This document shows, one piece after another, positions 25,479-34,130 of a stretch of DNA of 64,000 nucleotides (position 1 is its first letter; each line of letters starts with the position of its first letter). The position numbers and the translations under genes were made by a program. Source of the stretch: Lachnospiraceae bacterium (GTDB taxonomy: Bacteria > Bacillota > Clostridia > Lachnospirales > Lachnospiraceae); the NCBI GenBank assembly GCA_017526745.1, contig JAFXQX010000033.1, positions 1 through 64,000 of the forward strand, written 5' to 3'. The notes beneath the pieces are model-generated. The model ran no database searches. It was not told where the DNA came from and saw nothing but the letters and a program-made list of their open reading frames with translations.

Positions 25479-26869
25479 CTGGCGCCCTCGCGGGTATCCT
25501 TGATCACGACGCCCTTTTCCTTAAGCTCGTCCCTGATGCTGTCCGCAAGCGCAAAATCCTTTGCCTTCTTGGCCTCCGCCCTTTTGGCGATCATCTCTTC
25601 GACATATGCGGCAAGTTCCGGATCGACTGCGGGTGCATTCTCATTTTCGGTCTTCTCCAGTAGTTTGAGGCCGAGCACGCTGTCATAGTCGTTTATTATC
25701 GCGATCTTCGTCGCACCGTCAAGATCAGCCTTTAAAACGTCGTACACAAGTGTCAGTCCCATCGCGGTGTTAACATCGTTGCCTACGGCATCTGCAAACT
25801 TGTCGTGCCATGTCTTAACCAAAGCGTCATCAAGGCTTCCTTCAGCCTTGATGGCAAGGGCCCTGTTCCTGAGCTTTTTGTAGGTGGCAGCTGCCTGGTC
25901 GAGCGCATCGAAAGAGAACACGAGCGGCTTTCTGTAGTGGCTCTGGAGCGTGAAGAACCTGTATGCGAGAGGATCGTAGCCCTTCTCCTCCAGAAGCGAT
26001 ACGGTCAGAAACTCGCCCTTTGACTTGCTCATCTTGCCGGTCTCATCATTTAAGTGATGGACATGGAACCAGTAATTGCACCATTTATGACCCGTGAACG
26101 CCTCAGACTGGGCGATCTCATTCGTGTGATGCGGGAAGATGTTGTCGACTCCGCCGCAGTGAATGTCCATGTACTCGCCAAGATGCTTCATGCTGATGCA
26201 CGAGCATTCAATATGCCATCCGGGGTAACCAACGCCCCAGGGGCTGTCCCACTTCAGGGCCTGGTCTTCGAACTTGGACTTGGTGAACCAGAGGACAAAA
26301 TCATTCTTGTTGCGTTTATTCTCATCCTCGGAAACATCGTCCCTTACGCCCACCATAAGTTCTTCTTCGTTCTGGTCGCCGAAGACAAAATAATTGTCAA
26401 GTTTTGATGTGTCAAAATAGATGTTCTCGCCGGCCTTATATGCATAACCCTTTTCGAGGAGCACTTCTATCATATGGATGAACTCATCGATGCAGTTCGT
26501 TGCGGGCTCAACGACATCGGGAGTCTTGATGTTAAGCTTTGCGCAGTCCGCAAAGAAAGCGTCCGTATAAAACTTTGCGATCTCCATGACGGTCTTGTGC
26601 TCGCGTTTTGCGCCCTTTAGCATCTTGTCCTCGCCGGTATCGGCATCTGATGACAGATGTCCCACATCGGTTATGTTCATGACACGCTTAACGTCATAGC
26701 CGCTAAACCTTAAGAGTTTTTCGAGCACGTCCTCCATGATGTAGCTTCGAAGGTTTCCGATATGCGCATAATGGTATACGGTAGGTCCGCATGTGTACAT
26801 GCCGACCTTTCCTTCTTCGTTCGGGACAAACTCCTCGACTTTTCTTGTAAGTGAATTGTATAACTTCAT
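25463..26869 (-). CDS. cysS: Cysteinyl-tRNA synthetase
   Basis: A 468-residue class I synthetase. It has the zinc-binding Cys in MYTCGPTVYHYAHIGN (HIGN replaces HIGH), the C/H pair in WHIECS, and KMSKSKG for catalysis. The C-terminal helical domain is present. AGGAG lies before the ATG. An 18-nt gap separates it from ispF. No T-box leader is visible, so regulation is probably through the upstream nadE promoter. Confidence 0.96.
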   Translation of the reverse strand: MKLYNSLTRKVEEFVPNEEGKVGMYTCGPTVYHYAHIGNLRSYIMEDVLEKLLRFSGYDVKRVMNITDVGHLSSDADTGEDKMLKGAKREHKTVMEIAKFYTDAFFADCAKLNIKTPDVVEPATNCIDEFIHMIEVLLEKGYAYKAGENIYFDTSKLDNYFVFGDQNEEELMVGVRDDVSEDENKRNKNDFVLWFTKSKFEDQALKWDSPWGVGYPGWHIECSCISMKHLGEYMDIHCGGVDNIFPHHTNEIAQSEAFTGHKWCNYWFHVHHLNDETGKMSKSKGEFLTVSLLEEKGYDPLAYRFFTLQSHYRKPLVFSFDALDQAAATYKKLRNRALAIKAEGSLDDALVKTWHDKFADAVGNDVNTAMGLTLVYDVLKADLDGATKIAIINDYDSVLGLKLLEKTENENAPAVDPELAAYVEEMIAKRAEAKKAKDFALADSIRDELKEKGVVIKDTREGARWNLA

Positions 26870-26887
26870 TGGAACATCTCCTGTCTG

Positions 26888-27604
26888 TTACTTCTTTTTA
26901 TTCTTCCTGTCTTTCTTTTTGAGCTGCTTCTTATCAGGATCTTTCCTGCCGGATCCTTTCCTGCCGGTCTTGTCCTTTTTTCCGGTTCCGGACGTTTTCT
27001 CCGCCGGGCTGATCTTCTCTGTATCATTCGGCAATACCCTCGGACAGCCTGACATATTGCCCGAAGGATCGCAACAAGGTCTGTCACAGCATGCAGGCGG
27101 ACAGCATTCTGCAGCGGAAGATGTCAGTTCATCAACCGATGACAGGATGCACGCTGCCTGGGCGCTCATGCCTTCACCGCCTCCGGTAAACCCAAGGCCT
27201 TCCTCCGTCGTTGCCTTAACATTTACCTGGGATATATCGATCCCGAGAGTTGCTGCGATGTTTTCGCGCATTGTATCGATATAAGGCCGCATCTTGGGGC
27301 GCTCTGCGATTATCGTGGCATCAATGTTCTCTATGATATACCCGTTCTCCGACAGAAGCTCTCCGACGCATTCCAGAAGTTTCAGTGATGAAATGCCTCT
27401 GTACCTCTCATCCGTATCCGGAAAATGCTTCCCGATATCACCAAGGGCAGCCGCCCCGAGAAGGGCATCCATTACGGCATGGAGCAGCACATCCGCATCC
27501 GAGTGGCCGAGAAGCCCTCTCTCATAAGGGATCTCAACTCCTCCAAGGATAAGCTTCCTGTTTTCCACTATGCGGTGTACATCATATCCTAATCCGATCC
27601 TCAT
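26888..27604 (-). CDS. ispF: 2-C-methyl-D-erythritol 2,4-cyclodiphosphate synthase IspF with Cys/Lys-rich tail
   Basis: Residues 1 to about 158 are a normal IspF of the MEP isoprenoid pathway: zinc ligands D8 and H10 (GYDVHR) and H42 ([10 protein letters not shown]), and ERPKMRPY. Residues about 159-238 are an extra tail. It has seven cysteines in doublets (CC at 167, 172 and 177, and C187), followed by a strongly basic Lys/Arg/Gly stretch to the end. The enzyme is usually 155-165 residues. The tail is not recognised; metal or nucleic-acid binding is possible, but it may be a weakly selected read-on. The stop lies 18 nt before cysS. Confidence 0.92.
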   Translation of the reverse strand: MRIGLGYDVHRIVENRKLILGGVEIPYERGLLGHSDADVLLHAVMDALLGAAALGDIGKHFPDTDERYRGISSLKLLECVGELLSENGYIIENIDATIIAERPKMRPYIDTMRENIAATLGIDISQVNVKATTEEGLGFTGGGEGMSAQAACILSSVDELTSSAAECCPPACCDRPCCDPSGNMSGCPRVLPNDTEKISPAEKTSGTGKKDKTGRKGSGRKDPDKKQLKKKDRKNKKK

Positions 27605-27622
27605 CAGTGTTCTCTCTTTCTT

Positions 27623-28360
27623 TCAGGCCTTTACTTCCAGTCCCGGATCAAACGACGGCATCAGCTGCAGTTTGAAGAGGTTCTGACGGTGCTTGCGGTC
27701 AATGAGTTCCTTTGTGGCCGGATCATCGATCTCGCCCGTACGTATATATCTGTCGAGCACCGCATATGTGAATCCGAGATTGTCCTCGTCGGTCTTGCCG
27801 CACAGTCCGTCACTCGGAACCTTGTCTATAAGCGCATCGGGAAGCCCGAGGAATCGCCCTATCTCCTTGACCTCCGCTACAGTCAGATGACTTAAGGGTG
27901 AAAAATCACCTGCCGCATCTCCGTACCTGGTCGAATATCCTACCCAGTCCTCAGACAGATTACAGGTGTTTACAACTCTTCCGTTATTGCTCTGGGATAC
28001 TGCATATACAGTGGCCATCCTGATCCTGGGCCCGAGATTGATCCTGCTTTGATCCGACAACTCCTGCGGGATCGCCGCAACCAGTGCATCATATGATCCC
28101 TTTATGTTCACGGTCACGTTCCGGATCCCAAGATGATCGCACAAAAGGTGCGCCATATCGATATCCGGCTGCTCTCCGTTTGGCATAAGGACACCTATGA
28201 CCCTGTCCTTTCCGAGAGCCTCTGCGCAGACCGCAGCGGCAACGGATGAATCCTTACCGCCCGATATCCCGAGCACGGCATTGCATCCCTTACCGTTTTC
28301 CTCAAAAAAATCCCTGATCCATGCGACACACTCATCCGTCGCTTTCTTTACATCAAACAT
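27623..28360 (-). CDS. nadE: NH3-dependent NAD+ synthetase NadE
   Basis: A 245-residue amidating NAD+ synthetase. It has the ATP pyrophosphatase P-loop SGGKDSS, then NLSEDWVGYSTRYGDAAGDF, and a late KVPSDGLCGKTDE. It lacks a glutaminase domain, so ammonia is the nitrogen donor. AAAGGATG lies before the ATG. It is the first gene of the run nadE-ispF-cysS-mrnC-rlmB-sigH-GT10-hslO. Confidence 0.94.
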   Translation of the reverse strand: MFDVKKATDECVAWIRDFFEENGKGCNAVLGISGGKDSSVAAAVCAEALGKDRVIGVLMPNGEQPDIDMAHLLCDHLGIRNVTVNIKGSYDALVAAIPQELSDQSRINLGPRIRMATVYAVSQSNNGRVVNTCNLSEDWVGYSTRYGDAAGDFSPLSHLTVAEVKEIGRFLGLPDALIDKVPSDGLCGKTDEDNLGFTYAVLDRYIRTGEIDDPATKELIDRKHRQNLFKLQLMPSFDPGLEVKA

Positions 28361-28384
28361 AACCCCATCCTTTCAGATCAACAT

Positions 28385-28410
28385 GCCTTGTCATTATACA
28401 TTAACAAGGC
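28385..28410 (-). promoter_or_regulatory. nadE -10 box flanked by an inverted repeat (candidate operator)
   Basis: GCCTTGT (28385-28391) and ACAAGGC (28404-28410) form 7-nt inverted arms around a 12-nt centre. On the minus strand the centre contains TATAAT (28393-28398), about 33 nt before the nadE ATG. A repressor bound here would cover the -10 region. No convincing -35 box is visible. Confidence 0.4.
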
Positions 28411-28416
28411 CAAAAA

Positions 28417-28448
28417 TGGAACAGTGGGGACGCCCCCCCACTGTTCCA
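28417..28448 (-). terminator. GGGGACG-type palindrome acting as flagellin terminator
   Basis: TGGAACAGTGGGG and its inverse flank a short GC centre, giving a stem of about 14 bp. On the minus strand it is followed by ATTTTTGG, so it fits a Rho-independent terminator 14 nt after the flagellin stop. Its TGGAACA arm and GGGGACG core place it in the same family as the repeats at 51.2-52.4 kb. Confidence 0.75.
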
Positions 28449-28462
28449 CTGTTTCATTTTTA

Positions 28463-29854
28463 TCAGGATAATAACTGAAGAACGCTCTGGGGATTCTGCA
28501 TTGTCTGCGAGAGCATGGCCGATCCGGCCTGTGAAAGGATGTTTGCAGCGGTAAGCTTAAGCATTTCCACAGACATATCGGTATCCCTGATCCTCGACTC
28601 TGCTTCGGTCAGGTTTTCAGACTTGTTGTTATTGTTATCATAGGAATGCTCAAGACGGTTCTGGAAAGCACCGTAGGCACTGCGCATGTCACTGACTCTT
28701 TCAAGTGTCATGTCTATCTGCGCTATAGCCCCACGAGCAGCCGACTGGGTACTGACATCAACGTTATCAACGCCCAGAACAGTCGCATTCATACGGTATG
28801 TTTCTATATACTCGCAATCATCGGTTATATTGCTGCACTGGATACGAAATGTGTTGGTGATATCAGCAGAATATATGCCTGTCAGCGATTTACAGTCTAT
28901 CGCTCCGGATTTGTAGGAATTGGTATAACGGGTTGAATAATATGTTTTTGCAGCAGTCTCACTGGGCTGAGTATCGTTTGCATATATGATCAGTCCCTTT
29001 CCATCATCGGTTTTTTTCATGGTATTGGAATGGCTTACAGCTATACCATTCGGATTGGTACTGTATGGTCTCCCTGCAGGTTGATTACGATTAACAAATT
29101 CATATACCCTGTTAACCACCTCTGCTCCACTTGTGCATCCACTGATATCGACCGAATAGTAGTGATGCTGACCTGCTCCCAGATTTGTTGCCGAAGACGG
29201 AGTACCGTCTGTCGTAAATTTGAAATCAAATACTTCTCCGCACGACTGGCTGCAATTAAACGAAAAACCGCCACCGTTAAGCCTGTTCACGTTATACTTC
29301 GTAATATTGGAAAAATCAATCGATGCGGACGAATGCCACTGGCCGTTTATGTTTATTGCTTCACTCAGATACCCCTTATCTGCTCCATCACACCCCACGA
29401 GTTTGGTGATCTTCTCACCGTCAACATCACCCGTAATATCATCCAGTATATGCATTGTATTGAATTCAGTGCTCTTTCCGATCCTCGTGATCTCAGCCGA
29501 CAGCTCATTTATCTCAGACTGTATCGCTGCCCTGTCGGCAGCTGTATTTGTTCCATTTGCCGCCTTTATCGAAAGTTCTGTCATGCGATGAAGCATACCG
29601 TGTACCTCGGCAAGTGCGCCGTCGGCTATCTGCATGACACTGATCCCGTCCTGGATATTGTCAGAGCCCTGGTTCATACCCCTTATAAGTGATCTCATTT
29701 TTTCGGAGATAGTAAGACCGGCTGCGTCATCTGCAGCACTATTGATCCTGTATCCGGAAGAAAGCTTCTCCATAGACTTCTTCTGAGAAGCACCGGTTAT
29801 ATTGAATTGCCTCTGCGCATTCATTGCGCCAAGATTATTGACTACGGAAAGCAA
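28463..29854 (-). CDS. Flagellin with cysteine-containing central domain
   Basis: A 463-residue flagellin. The conserved N-terminal D0/D1 helices (SSGYRINSAADDAAGLTISE) and C-terminal helix (ILSQAGSAMLSQTMQNPQSVL) are intact, so it should polymerise into filaments. The central 150-370 region is variable and holds seven cysteines (for example CSQSC, SGCTSG, DDCEY), unusual for a flagellin. The start is a TTG immediately after an in-frame TGA, with GAGGG 7 nt upstream. It has its own sigma-D promoter and terminator, and it follows the flagellinolysin gene. Confidence 0.9.
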   Translation of the reverse strand: MLSVVNNLGAMNAQRQFNITGASQKKSMEKLSSGYRINSAADDAAGLTISEKMRSLIRGMNQGSDNIQDGISVMQIADGALAEVHGMLHRMTELSIKAANGTNTAADRAAIQSEINELSAEITRIGKSTEFNTMHILDDITGDVDGEKITKLVGCDGADKGYLSEAININGQWHSSASIDFSNITKYNVNRLNGGGFSFNCSQSCGEVFDFKFTTDGTPSSATNLGAGQHHYYSVDISGCTSGAEVVNRVYEFVNRNQPAGRPYSTNPNGIAVSHSNTMKKTDDGKGLIIYANDTQPSETAAKTYYSTRYTNSYKSGAIDCKSLTGIYSADITNTFRIQCSNITDDCEYIETYRMNATVLGVDNVDVSTQSAARGAIAQIDMTLERVSDMRSAYGAFQNRLEHSYDNNNNKSENLTEAESRIRDTDMSVEMLKLTAANILSQAGSAMLSQTMQNPQSVLQLLS

Positions 29855-29941
29855 TCAAGTTCCCTCTCGATAAGCGTGTTTCCTTTATCGGGATCCTTCC
29901 CAATCGCGATCCGCATCCTTGTGGATCAACTTACATAATTT

Positions 29942-29968
29942 ATATCGGTCATCACAATAAAATCATTA
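29942..29968 (-). promoter_or_regulatory. Sigma-D (sigma-28) promoter of the flagellin gene
   Basis: On the minus strand TAATGATT, 11 nt, then ACCGATAT, close to the flagellar consensus TAAAGTTT-N11-GCCGATAA. It lies about 90 nt before the TTG start, in the gap after the flagellinolysin gene. Confidence 0.75.
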
Positions 29969-29977
29969 GAAAAAGAA

Positions 29978-30014
29978 AATGAAACAGCAGGAACTTTCCC
30001 CACTGTCTCATTTA
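29978..30014. repeat. Degenerate palindromic repeat at the flagellinolysin 3' end
   Basis: AATGAAACAG and CTGTCTCATT form imperfect arms around a GGAACTTTCCCC centre, overlapping the stop codon of the flagellinolysin gene. Arm and core resemble the TGAGACA/TGGAACA family. On the minus strand a T-rich stretch follows, so it may act as a weak terminator. Confidence 0.5.
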
Positions 30015-31964
30015 CTGAAGAAGCTGCAGTACATTCTGCGGTGTCTGCATCGCCTGTGCAAGCATTGCGTTGCCTGCCTGGATCAGGATATTTGATTTGG
30101 TATAGTTGACCATTTCTCTGGCCATATCGGTATCTCTGATGAGAGACTCGGCAGCTGTCGTATTTTCGACGATATTGTCAAGGTTTGCGATCGTATGCTC
30201 CAAGCGGTTCTGCGTAGCACCGTAATATGATCTTACAGCCGAAATCCTTGCATCAGCTTTCTGTACAAGACCTATCGTATTTCTGGCACTGTTTATCGTT
30301 GATACATCCATTTCCCTGTTGTCGAACAGGGATTCTACGGAAATGTTGTACTGGTTCACGCGGATCTGCTGCTCTTCTTTGTTTGCAGCACCGGCCTGAA
30401 TTATAAAGCCGTTGCGGTCATTTCCTTCGCCACCGCCACCGCCGCCGGTTGACGGAAGACTCTCGGGAAAAGAAAAGCCTGTACCAAAAGCATTTGAATA
30501 CCACTGGTTGTCTTTATTAATGTTATAACTGCCATACGAACCGGATGGACTGGCAAATATCGCATCTTCACTCTGGTTTAATGCACCAAGCACCGATCCT
30601 GCACCGCCGGTACCCCTTGCCGCTAAAAGATCATGCATAAATGTGACTGTATCGGCATCTCCGCCGCTGAATCTGGTCTCAAAATCGGAAACGCATGTAT
30701 ATTTGCCACCGGTCACAGTATTGATCGCATTATCAAGTATCGTGGAACTGTTCGATCCTTCGGTTCCGATATTATTCGCTATCTGTGTGAACAGATTATC
30801 AAGACCTTTTGCGATATTTGTGCTGTTTACAGCTGTCTCGCCGCTTGCCAGCTGTCCGAGATACATAGCTGCCGCATAGCCGGCACCGTATGGCATTGTC
30901 TTCAGTTGTGAAACATATGACTTTATCTCTTCATCCGTTGCGGAAGGTGTGATCTCATAGCTCATCCAGCCGTTGTCACCGCTTGATGTCTGCGCTGTAC
31001 CTTCCTTAAACCATTTGGGAAATGTTCCGAGCATACCGGATGTGAGCGTATCATCCATAACAAGGTGCGTCATCTCATGTGCGATCGTTGCGGCAAGGTC
31101 AGCCTTCTCGGCCGCTGTCATCGTATCAAACTTATCAACCGGATAATCTGCCGTATCGATCCACATCTTGTAAGATGTCACTGTGCTTGTGGAATTTGAC
31201 GAGATCATCATACTTGCAGTCGCAAGCGTACCACCTTTTGCCTGAGGACTCATCTCCAGGCCTATCTGGACATTTCCTGTTGATGCCCTGTTAAACAGGT
31301 TCGGATAAGCCTGTGCAAGCTTACTTACAGCCGATGAAGCAGCACTTACGACAAAATCCGCCATGGAGGAATTCTTGATCGAATCCGGATTTTCCGTTCC
31401 TCTCGCCTGGATCTTATCGTTTGTTTCCGATGCGATCTTATTGCCTTCCGCATCGATAAACTCAAGCTCATATATCCTGTTTCCTGCGAAAACGGTCCTG
31501 CCGCTCGCCTTAATCGCCCCATCAACAGCAGTCTGCGGGTTTAATCCCCCATCAGGGAAAACGCGCAGATCATTAAATACCGCCGACTGGTGTACTCTGT
31601 CGATCTCTTCGGATATCTGTGCAACTTCCGCCTGCAGAGCCTGTCTGTCAGCATCGGTATTTGTAGCATTTGAAGCCTGGATCGAAAGCTCGGTGCAACG
31701 TTTTAACATGGCCTGTACTTCGTCCAGCGCACCGTCCGCTATCTGACAGAAGGATACGCCATCCTGCGTATTTGAAGAAGCCTGTGTCAGTCCCCTGATC
31801 TGGCTCCTCATCTTCTCCGAGATCGTAAGGCCTGCAGCATCATCAGCGGCACGGTTGATCTTATAGCCGGAAGAGAGTTTCTCGGACGATTTACCTTTAA
31901 TGGTGGTTGAAAGGCCGAGCATTCTATTCGCATTCATTGAAGAAAGGTTATGCTGTACTATCAT
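30012..31964 (-). CDS. Flagellinolysin: flagellin with inserted zinc metalloprotease domain
   Basis: A 650-residue flagellin whose N-terminal (1 to about 150) and C-terminal (about 545-650) polymerisation domains are normal. The central region contains a zinc protease: HEMTH at 296-300 (two His ligands and catalytic Glu297) and a third likely ligand, E321, in FKEGTAQ. A Gly-rich hinge (about 507-516) follows. Proteolytic flagellins of this layout are known as flagellinolysins, exposing many protease copies along the filament. The gene lies 12 nt after a zinc-ribbon gene and shares its sigma-D promoter. GGGAGA precedes the ATG. The substrate is unknown. Confidence 0.9.
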   Translation of the reverse strand: MIVQHNLSSMNANRMLGLSTTIKGKSSEKLSSGYKINRAADDAAGLTISEKMRSQIRGLTQASSNTQDGVSFCQIADGALDEVQAMLKRCTELSIQASNATNTDADRQALQAEVAQISEEIDRVHQSAVFNDLRVFPDGGLNPQTAVDGAIKASGRTVFAGNRIYELEFIDAEGNKIASETNDKIQARGTENPDSIKNSSMADFVVSAASSAVSKLAQAYPNLFNRASTGNVQIGLEMSPQAKGGTLATASMMISSNSTSTVTSYKMWIDTADYPVDKFDTMTAAEKADLAATIAHEMTHLVMDDTLTSGMLGTFPKWFKEGTAQTSSGDNGWMSYEITPSATDEEIKSYVSQLKTMPYGAGYAAAMYLGQLASGETAVNSTNIAKGLDNLFTQIANNIGTEGSNSSTILDNAINTVTGGKYTCVSDFETRFSGGDADTVTFMHDLLAARGTGGAGSVLGALNQSEDAIFASPSGSYGSYNINKDNQWYSNAFGTGFSFPESLPSTGGGGGGEGNDRNGFIIQAGAANKEEQQIRVNQYNISVESLFDNREMDVSTINSARNTIGLVQKADARISAVRSYYGATQNRLEHTIANLDNIVENTTAAESLIRDTDMAREMVNYTKSNILIQAGNAMLAQAMQTPQNVLQLLQ

Positions 31965-31976
31965 CCCGTCTCCCGC

Positions 31977-32372
31977 CTAATCCCACATTCCCGCAATTTC
32001 TGCAGTCATTTTGCCGTTACATTTGGGGCACAAAAGAGAGTTCATCCGTGCCTTATCGTTATCATCTATAAGCATACAGTTATTGCCGCACCTGCATGTT
32101 GCAGCCACAGTAGTATTTTCTTCATTATTCATGATGCTAAAAGTGGGGATTTCAATATAGGACCTGCAAGAGCTGCAGTATCCGATCATCTTACGATATG
32201 ACCAGCGATATCCCTTATCCGATGCCGGAAGGATCCTTCTGATACGCTCTGCCGATACTTCGTCAAAATATCCGAGGACCGTATCAAGCCGGTTATCAGC
32301 CATTCCATGTCCGATACCAAGCTCGTAAGAATTACCGCAGTCATTGCATTTAAGACGGATAGTTTCGCCCAT
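31977..32372 (-). CDS. Uncharacterised zinc-ribbon protein upstream of flagellinolysin
   Basis: A 131-residue soluble protein with four cysteine pairs: CNDC near residue 9, CSSC near 66, CRCGNNC near 93 and CPKC near 115. These could form two zinc ribbons. I do not recognise the family. AAGGA lies 6 nt before the ATG, and a near-consensus sigma-D promoter lies about 80 nt upstream, so it is co-transcribed with the flagellinolysin 12 nt downstream. This suggests a flagellum-linked role, for example an export, assembly or protease-control partner, but nothing in the sequence decides it. Confidence 0.75.
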   Translation of the reverse strand: MGETIRLKCNDCGNSYELGIGHGMADNRLDTVLGYFDEVSAERIRRILPASDKGYRWSYRKMIGYCSSCRSYIEIPTFSIMNNEENTTVAATCRCGNNCMLIDDNDKARMNSLLCPKCNGKMTAEIAGMWD

Positions 32373-32450
32373 TTCTCATCCTTAATCAATAAGCGCTTAT
32401 ACTCTGGGCTCCGTCCCAAAAGCGGTACACATCCATGCATACCACTATGT

Positions 32451-32477
32451 ATATCGGATGATATTGTGGAAACTTTA
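32451..32477 (-). promoter_or_regulatory. Sigma-D (sigma-28) promoter of the zinc-ribbon/flagellinolysin unit
   Basis: On the minus strand a perfect TAAAGTTT, 11 nt, then TCCGATAT, matching the flagellar consensus at all -35 positions and six of eight -10 positions. Upstream, at 32499-32519, lies an AT-rich palindrome (TGATTTATTT / AAATAAATCA) which may be an operator or the terminator of the preceding gene. Confidence 0.82.
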
Positions 32478-32543
32478 TACTTTTGTCACAAAATGATGTG
32501 ATTTATTTCAAATAAATCATATGTCGAGGTAAAGTGTGATAAT

Positions 32544-34130
32544 TCACTTATAAACGATCGTGTAATTCGGATATGTGATATCCCCGAGGAAACCTTCTGT
32601 CGCAAGATATGCCGTGATATGTCCCAGTTCGTTGTCTATCAGATATACTGTGTTTCCGGACAGATCCAGTTCATCGGGCATCATCCACTCCACGCCGTTA
32701 AAACTCCTGTCCTGGGGCTCATTATCCCTGAAAAAATCATACGGCGACGTTTCTGTATAAAGCGCCACAGACAGATGCTTCATCCATCCGTCATTCATCA
32801 TCGCAACCACCGGTTTCCCGTTTGCGATCCTCTTTGCTAGTGCGGCTGCTTCTCCGGCCTGAAGGTCACAGCCGAGGCTGTCGCCGATATCGTATGCATC
32901 AGCTATAAGTCCGACATGAGAATAAAAATATCTTGAGAACAGCACAAACGGTATGATGTACGCGATAAAAACCGCAGCAATAAAGACCTTCTTCCACTTT
33001 ATCTTATCGAACGCTGCCTTGATCCCATATACGGCAAACAGAAGATATACCGGGAATATCCCGTTTATCCTGTTGATATTCGGCTCCCTTATGAACAGAT
33101 AGAATATACGGGATACGACATAATACATCCAGACGAACAGCCACGGATCCATAACCCTGGCCCTGATGCTCTTTATGACTGCTGCTGCTGAAGCTGCCAT
33201 GCCGATCAGGATAAAGGGTATCGAGACATAATACATGGTACCGAAACGCGGATCTGCATCGTATGCCTGATGATCCGCCACATATGTGAACCTGAAGGAA
33301 TCTTTCAGATTCACTATGATGTTTGACGCTGATATCTCATCAGCCCTCCAGTGCGGGGATCTCCAGAAATCAACAAGTCCCATGAACGAGAAAGGCTCCA
33401 ATGCCCCCATCATAACAAGCTGCTGCACAAACAGGGGTATTCCGAGAAGAACAAACGGGATCCCGGCACAAAGAGCATTCTTAAGCGTCAGTTTCCTGTA
33501 TGCGAGAAGTGCAATAAATGTAAGAAGCAGAAATATCGGTACAACGACATATGCCATGGAGTAGGTATACAGTGACAGACCCCAGAAAAGGCCCGCAAGA
33601 AAATAGAAGACCGGCTTATCCGAGGCGATCGCATGCATCTGGAAATACATGGAGATAATAACAAAGCTCATAAACAGATATGCTTCCAGTCCCCAGTGCT
33701 CACTCATCATAAACACCGGCATGACCGTCATCAGTGCCAGTGCTATAGCTCCTGCCCAGCGGTCAAGCATCTGCCTGACAAGAAAAAACAAAGATGCAAA
33801 CGCTCCCAGGGCACATATGACTGCCGGAAGCCTGAAGTTGAATATGGAGATCCCTCCAAGTTTGATCGGAATGATCGCAAGATACGTATAAAGCGCATTC
33901 TGGCCTTCACCAAAGCACCTGAAATAAACAGGAAAATGCATCTGAAACTGATCCACACCATAATCACCCAGGCAGACCGCATCATAAAACGCACCCAGTT
34001 CATCGATATGCATCCTGTGCTGTCCGAACGGAACATCATCAAGTCTGAAGAGCCTTGTGCCTATGAACAAAACAGATACTGAGATAATCAGAAGAGCAAA
34101 GATCAGTTTTTGACGTTTATCATTTTCCAT
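32544..34130 (-). CDS. GT39-like membrane glycosyltransferase
   Basis: A 528-residue membrane protein of the GT-C fold. A signal-anchor helix is followed by a loop with HIDELGAF (acidic residues typical of the first GT-C loop) and EGQNALYTY, then about ten more membrane helices and a C-terminal extracellular part. It is expected to transfer a sugar from a lipid carrier to an outside acceptor; donor and acceptor are unknown. AAGGAG lies before the ATG at 34130; a longer reading frame to 34205 overlaps the neighbour. It resembles the gene at 56436-58103 in both the N-terminal motif and the C-terminal ITAYL-EGFL region. Confidence 0.75.
   Translation of the reverse strand: MENDKRQKLIFALLIISVSVLFIGTRLFRLDDVPFGQHRMHIDELGAFYDAVCLGDYGVDQFQMHFPVYFRCFGEGQNALYTYLAIIPIKLGGISIFNFRLPAVICALGAFASLFFLVRQMLDRWAGAIALALMTVMPVFMMSEHWGLEAYLFMSFVIISMYFQMHAIASDKPVFYFLAGLFWGLSLYTYSMAYVVVPIFLLLTFIALLAYRKLTLKNALCAGIPFVLLGIPLFVQQLVMMGALEPFSFMGLVDFWRSPHWRADEISASNIIVNLKDSFRFTYVADHQAYDADPRFGTMYYVSIPFILIGMAASAAAVIKSIRARVMDPWLFVWMYYVVSRIFYLFIREPNINRINGIFPVYLLFAVYGIKAAFDKIKWKKVFIAAVFIAYIIPFVLFSRYFYSHVGLIADAYDIGDSLGCDLQAGEAAALAKRIANGKPVVAMMNDGWMKHLSVALYTETSPYDFFRDNEPQDRSFNGVEWMMPDELDLSGNTVYLIDNELGHITAYLATEGFLGDITYPNYTIVYK

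Noticed and set aside
26869-26887. T-box leader for cysS
   Set aside because: Only 18 nt separate ispF and cysS, so there is no room for a T-box; the gene is part of a longer operon.
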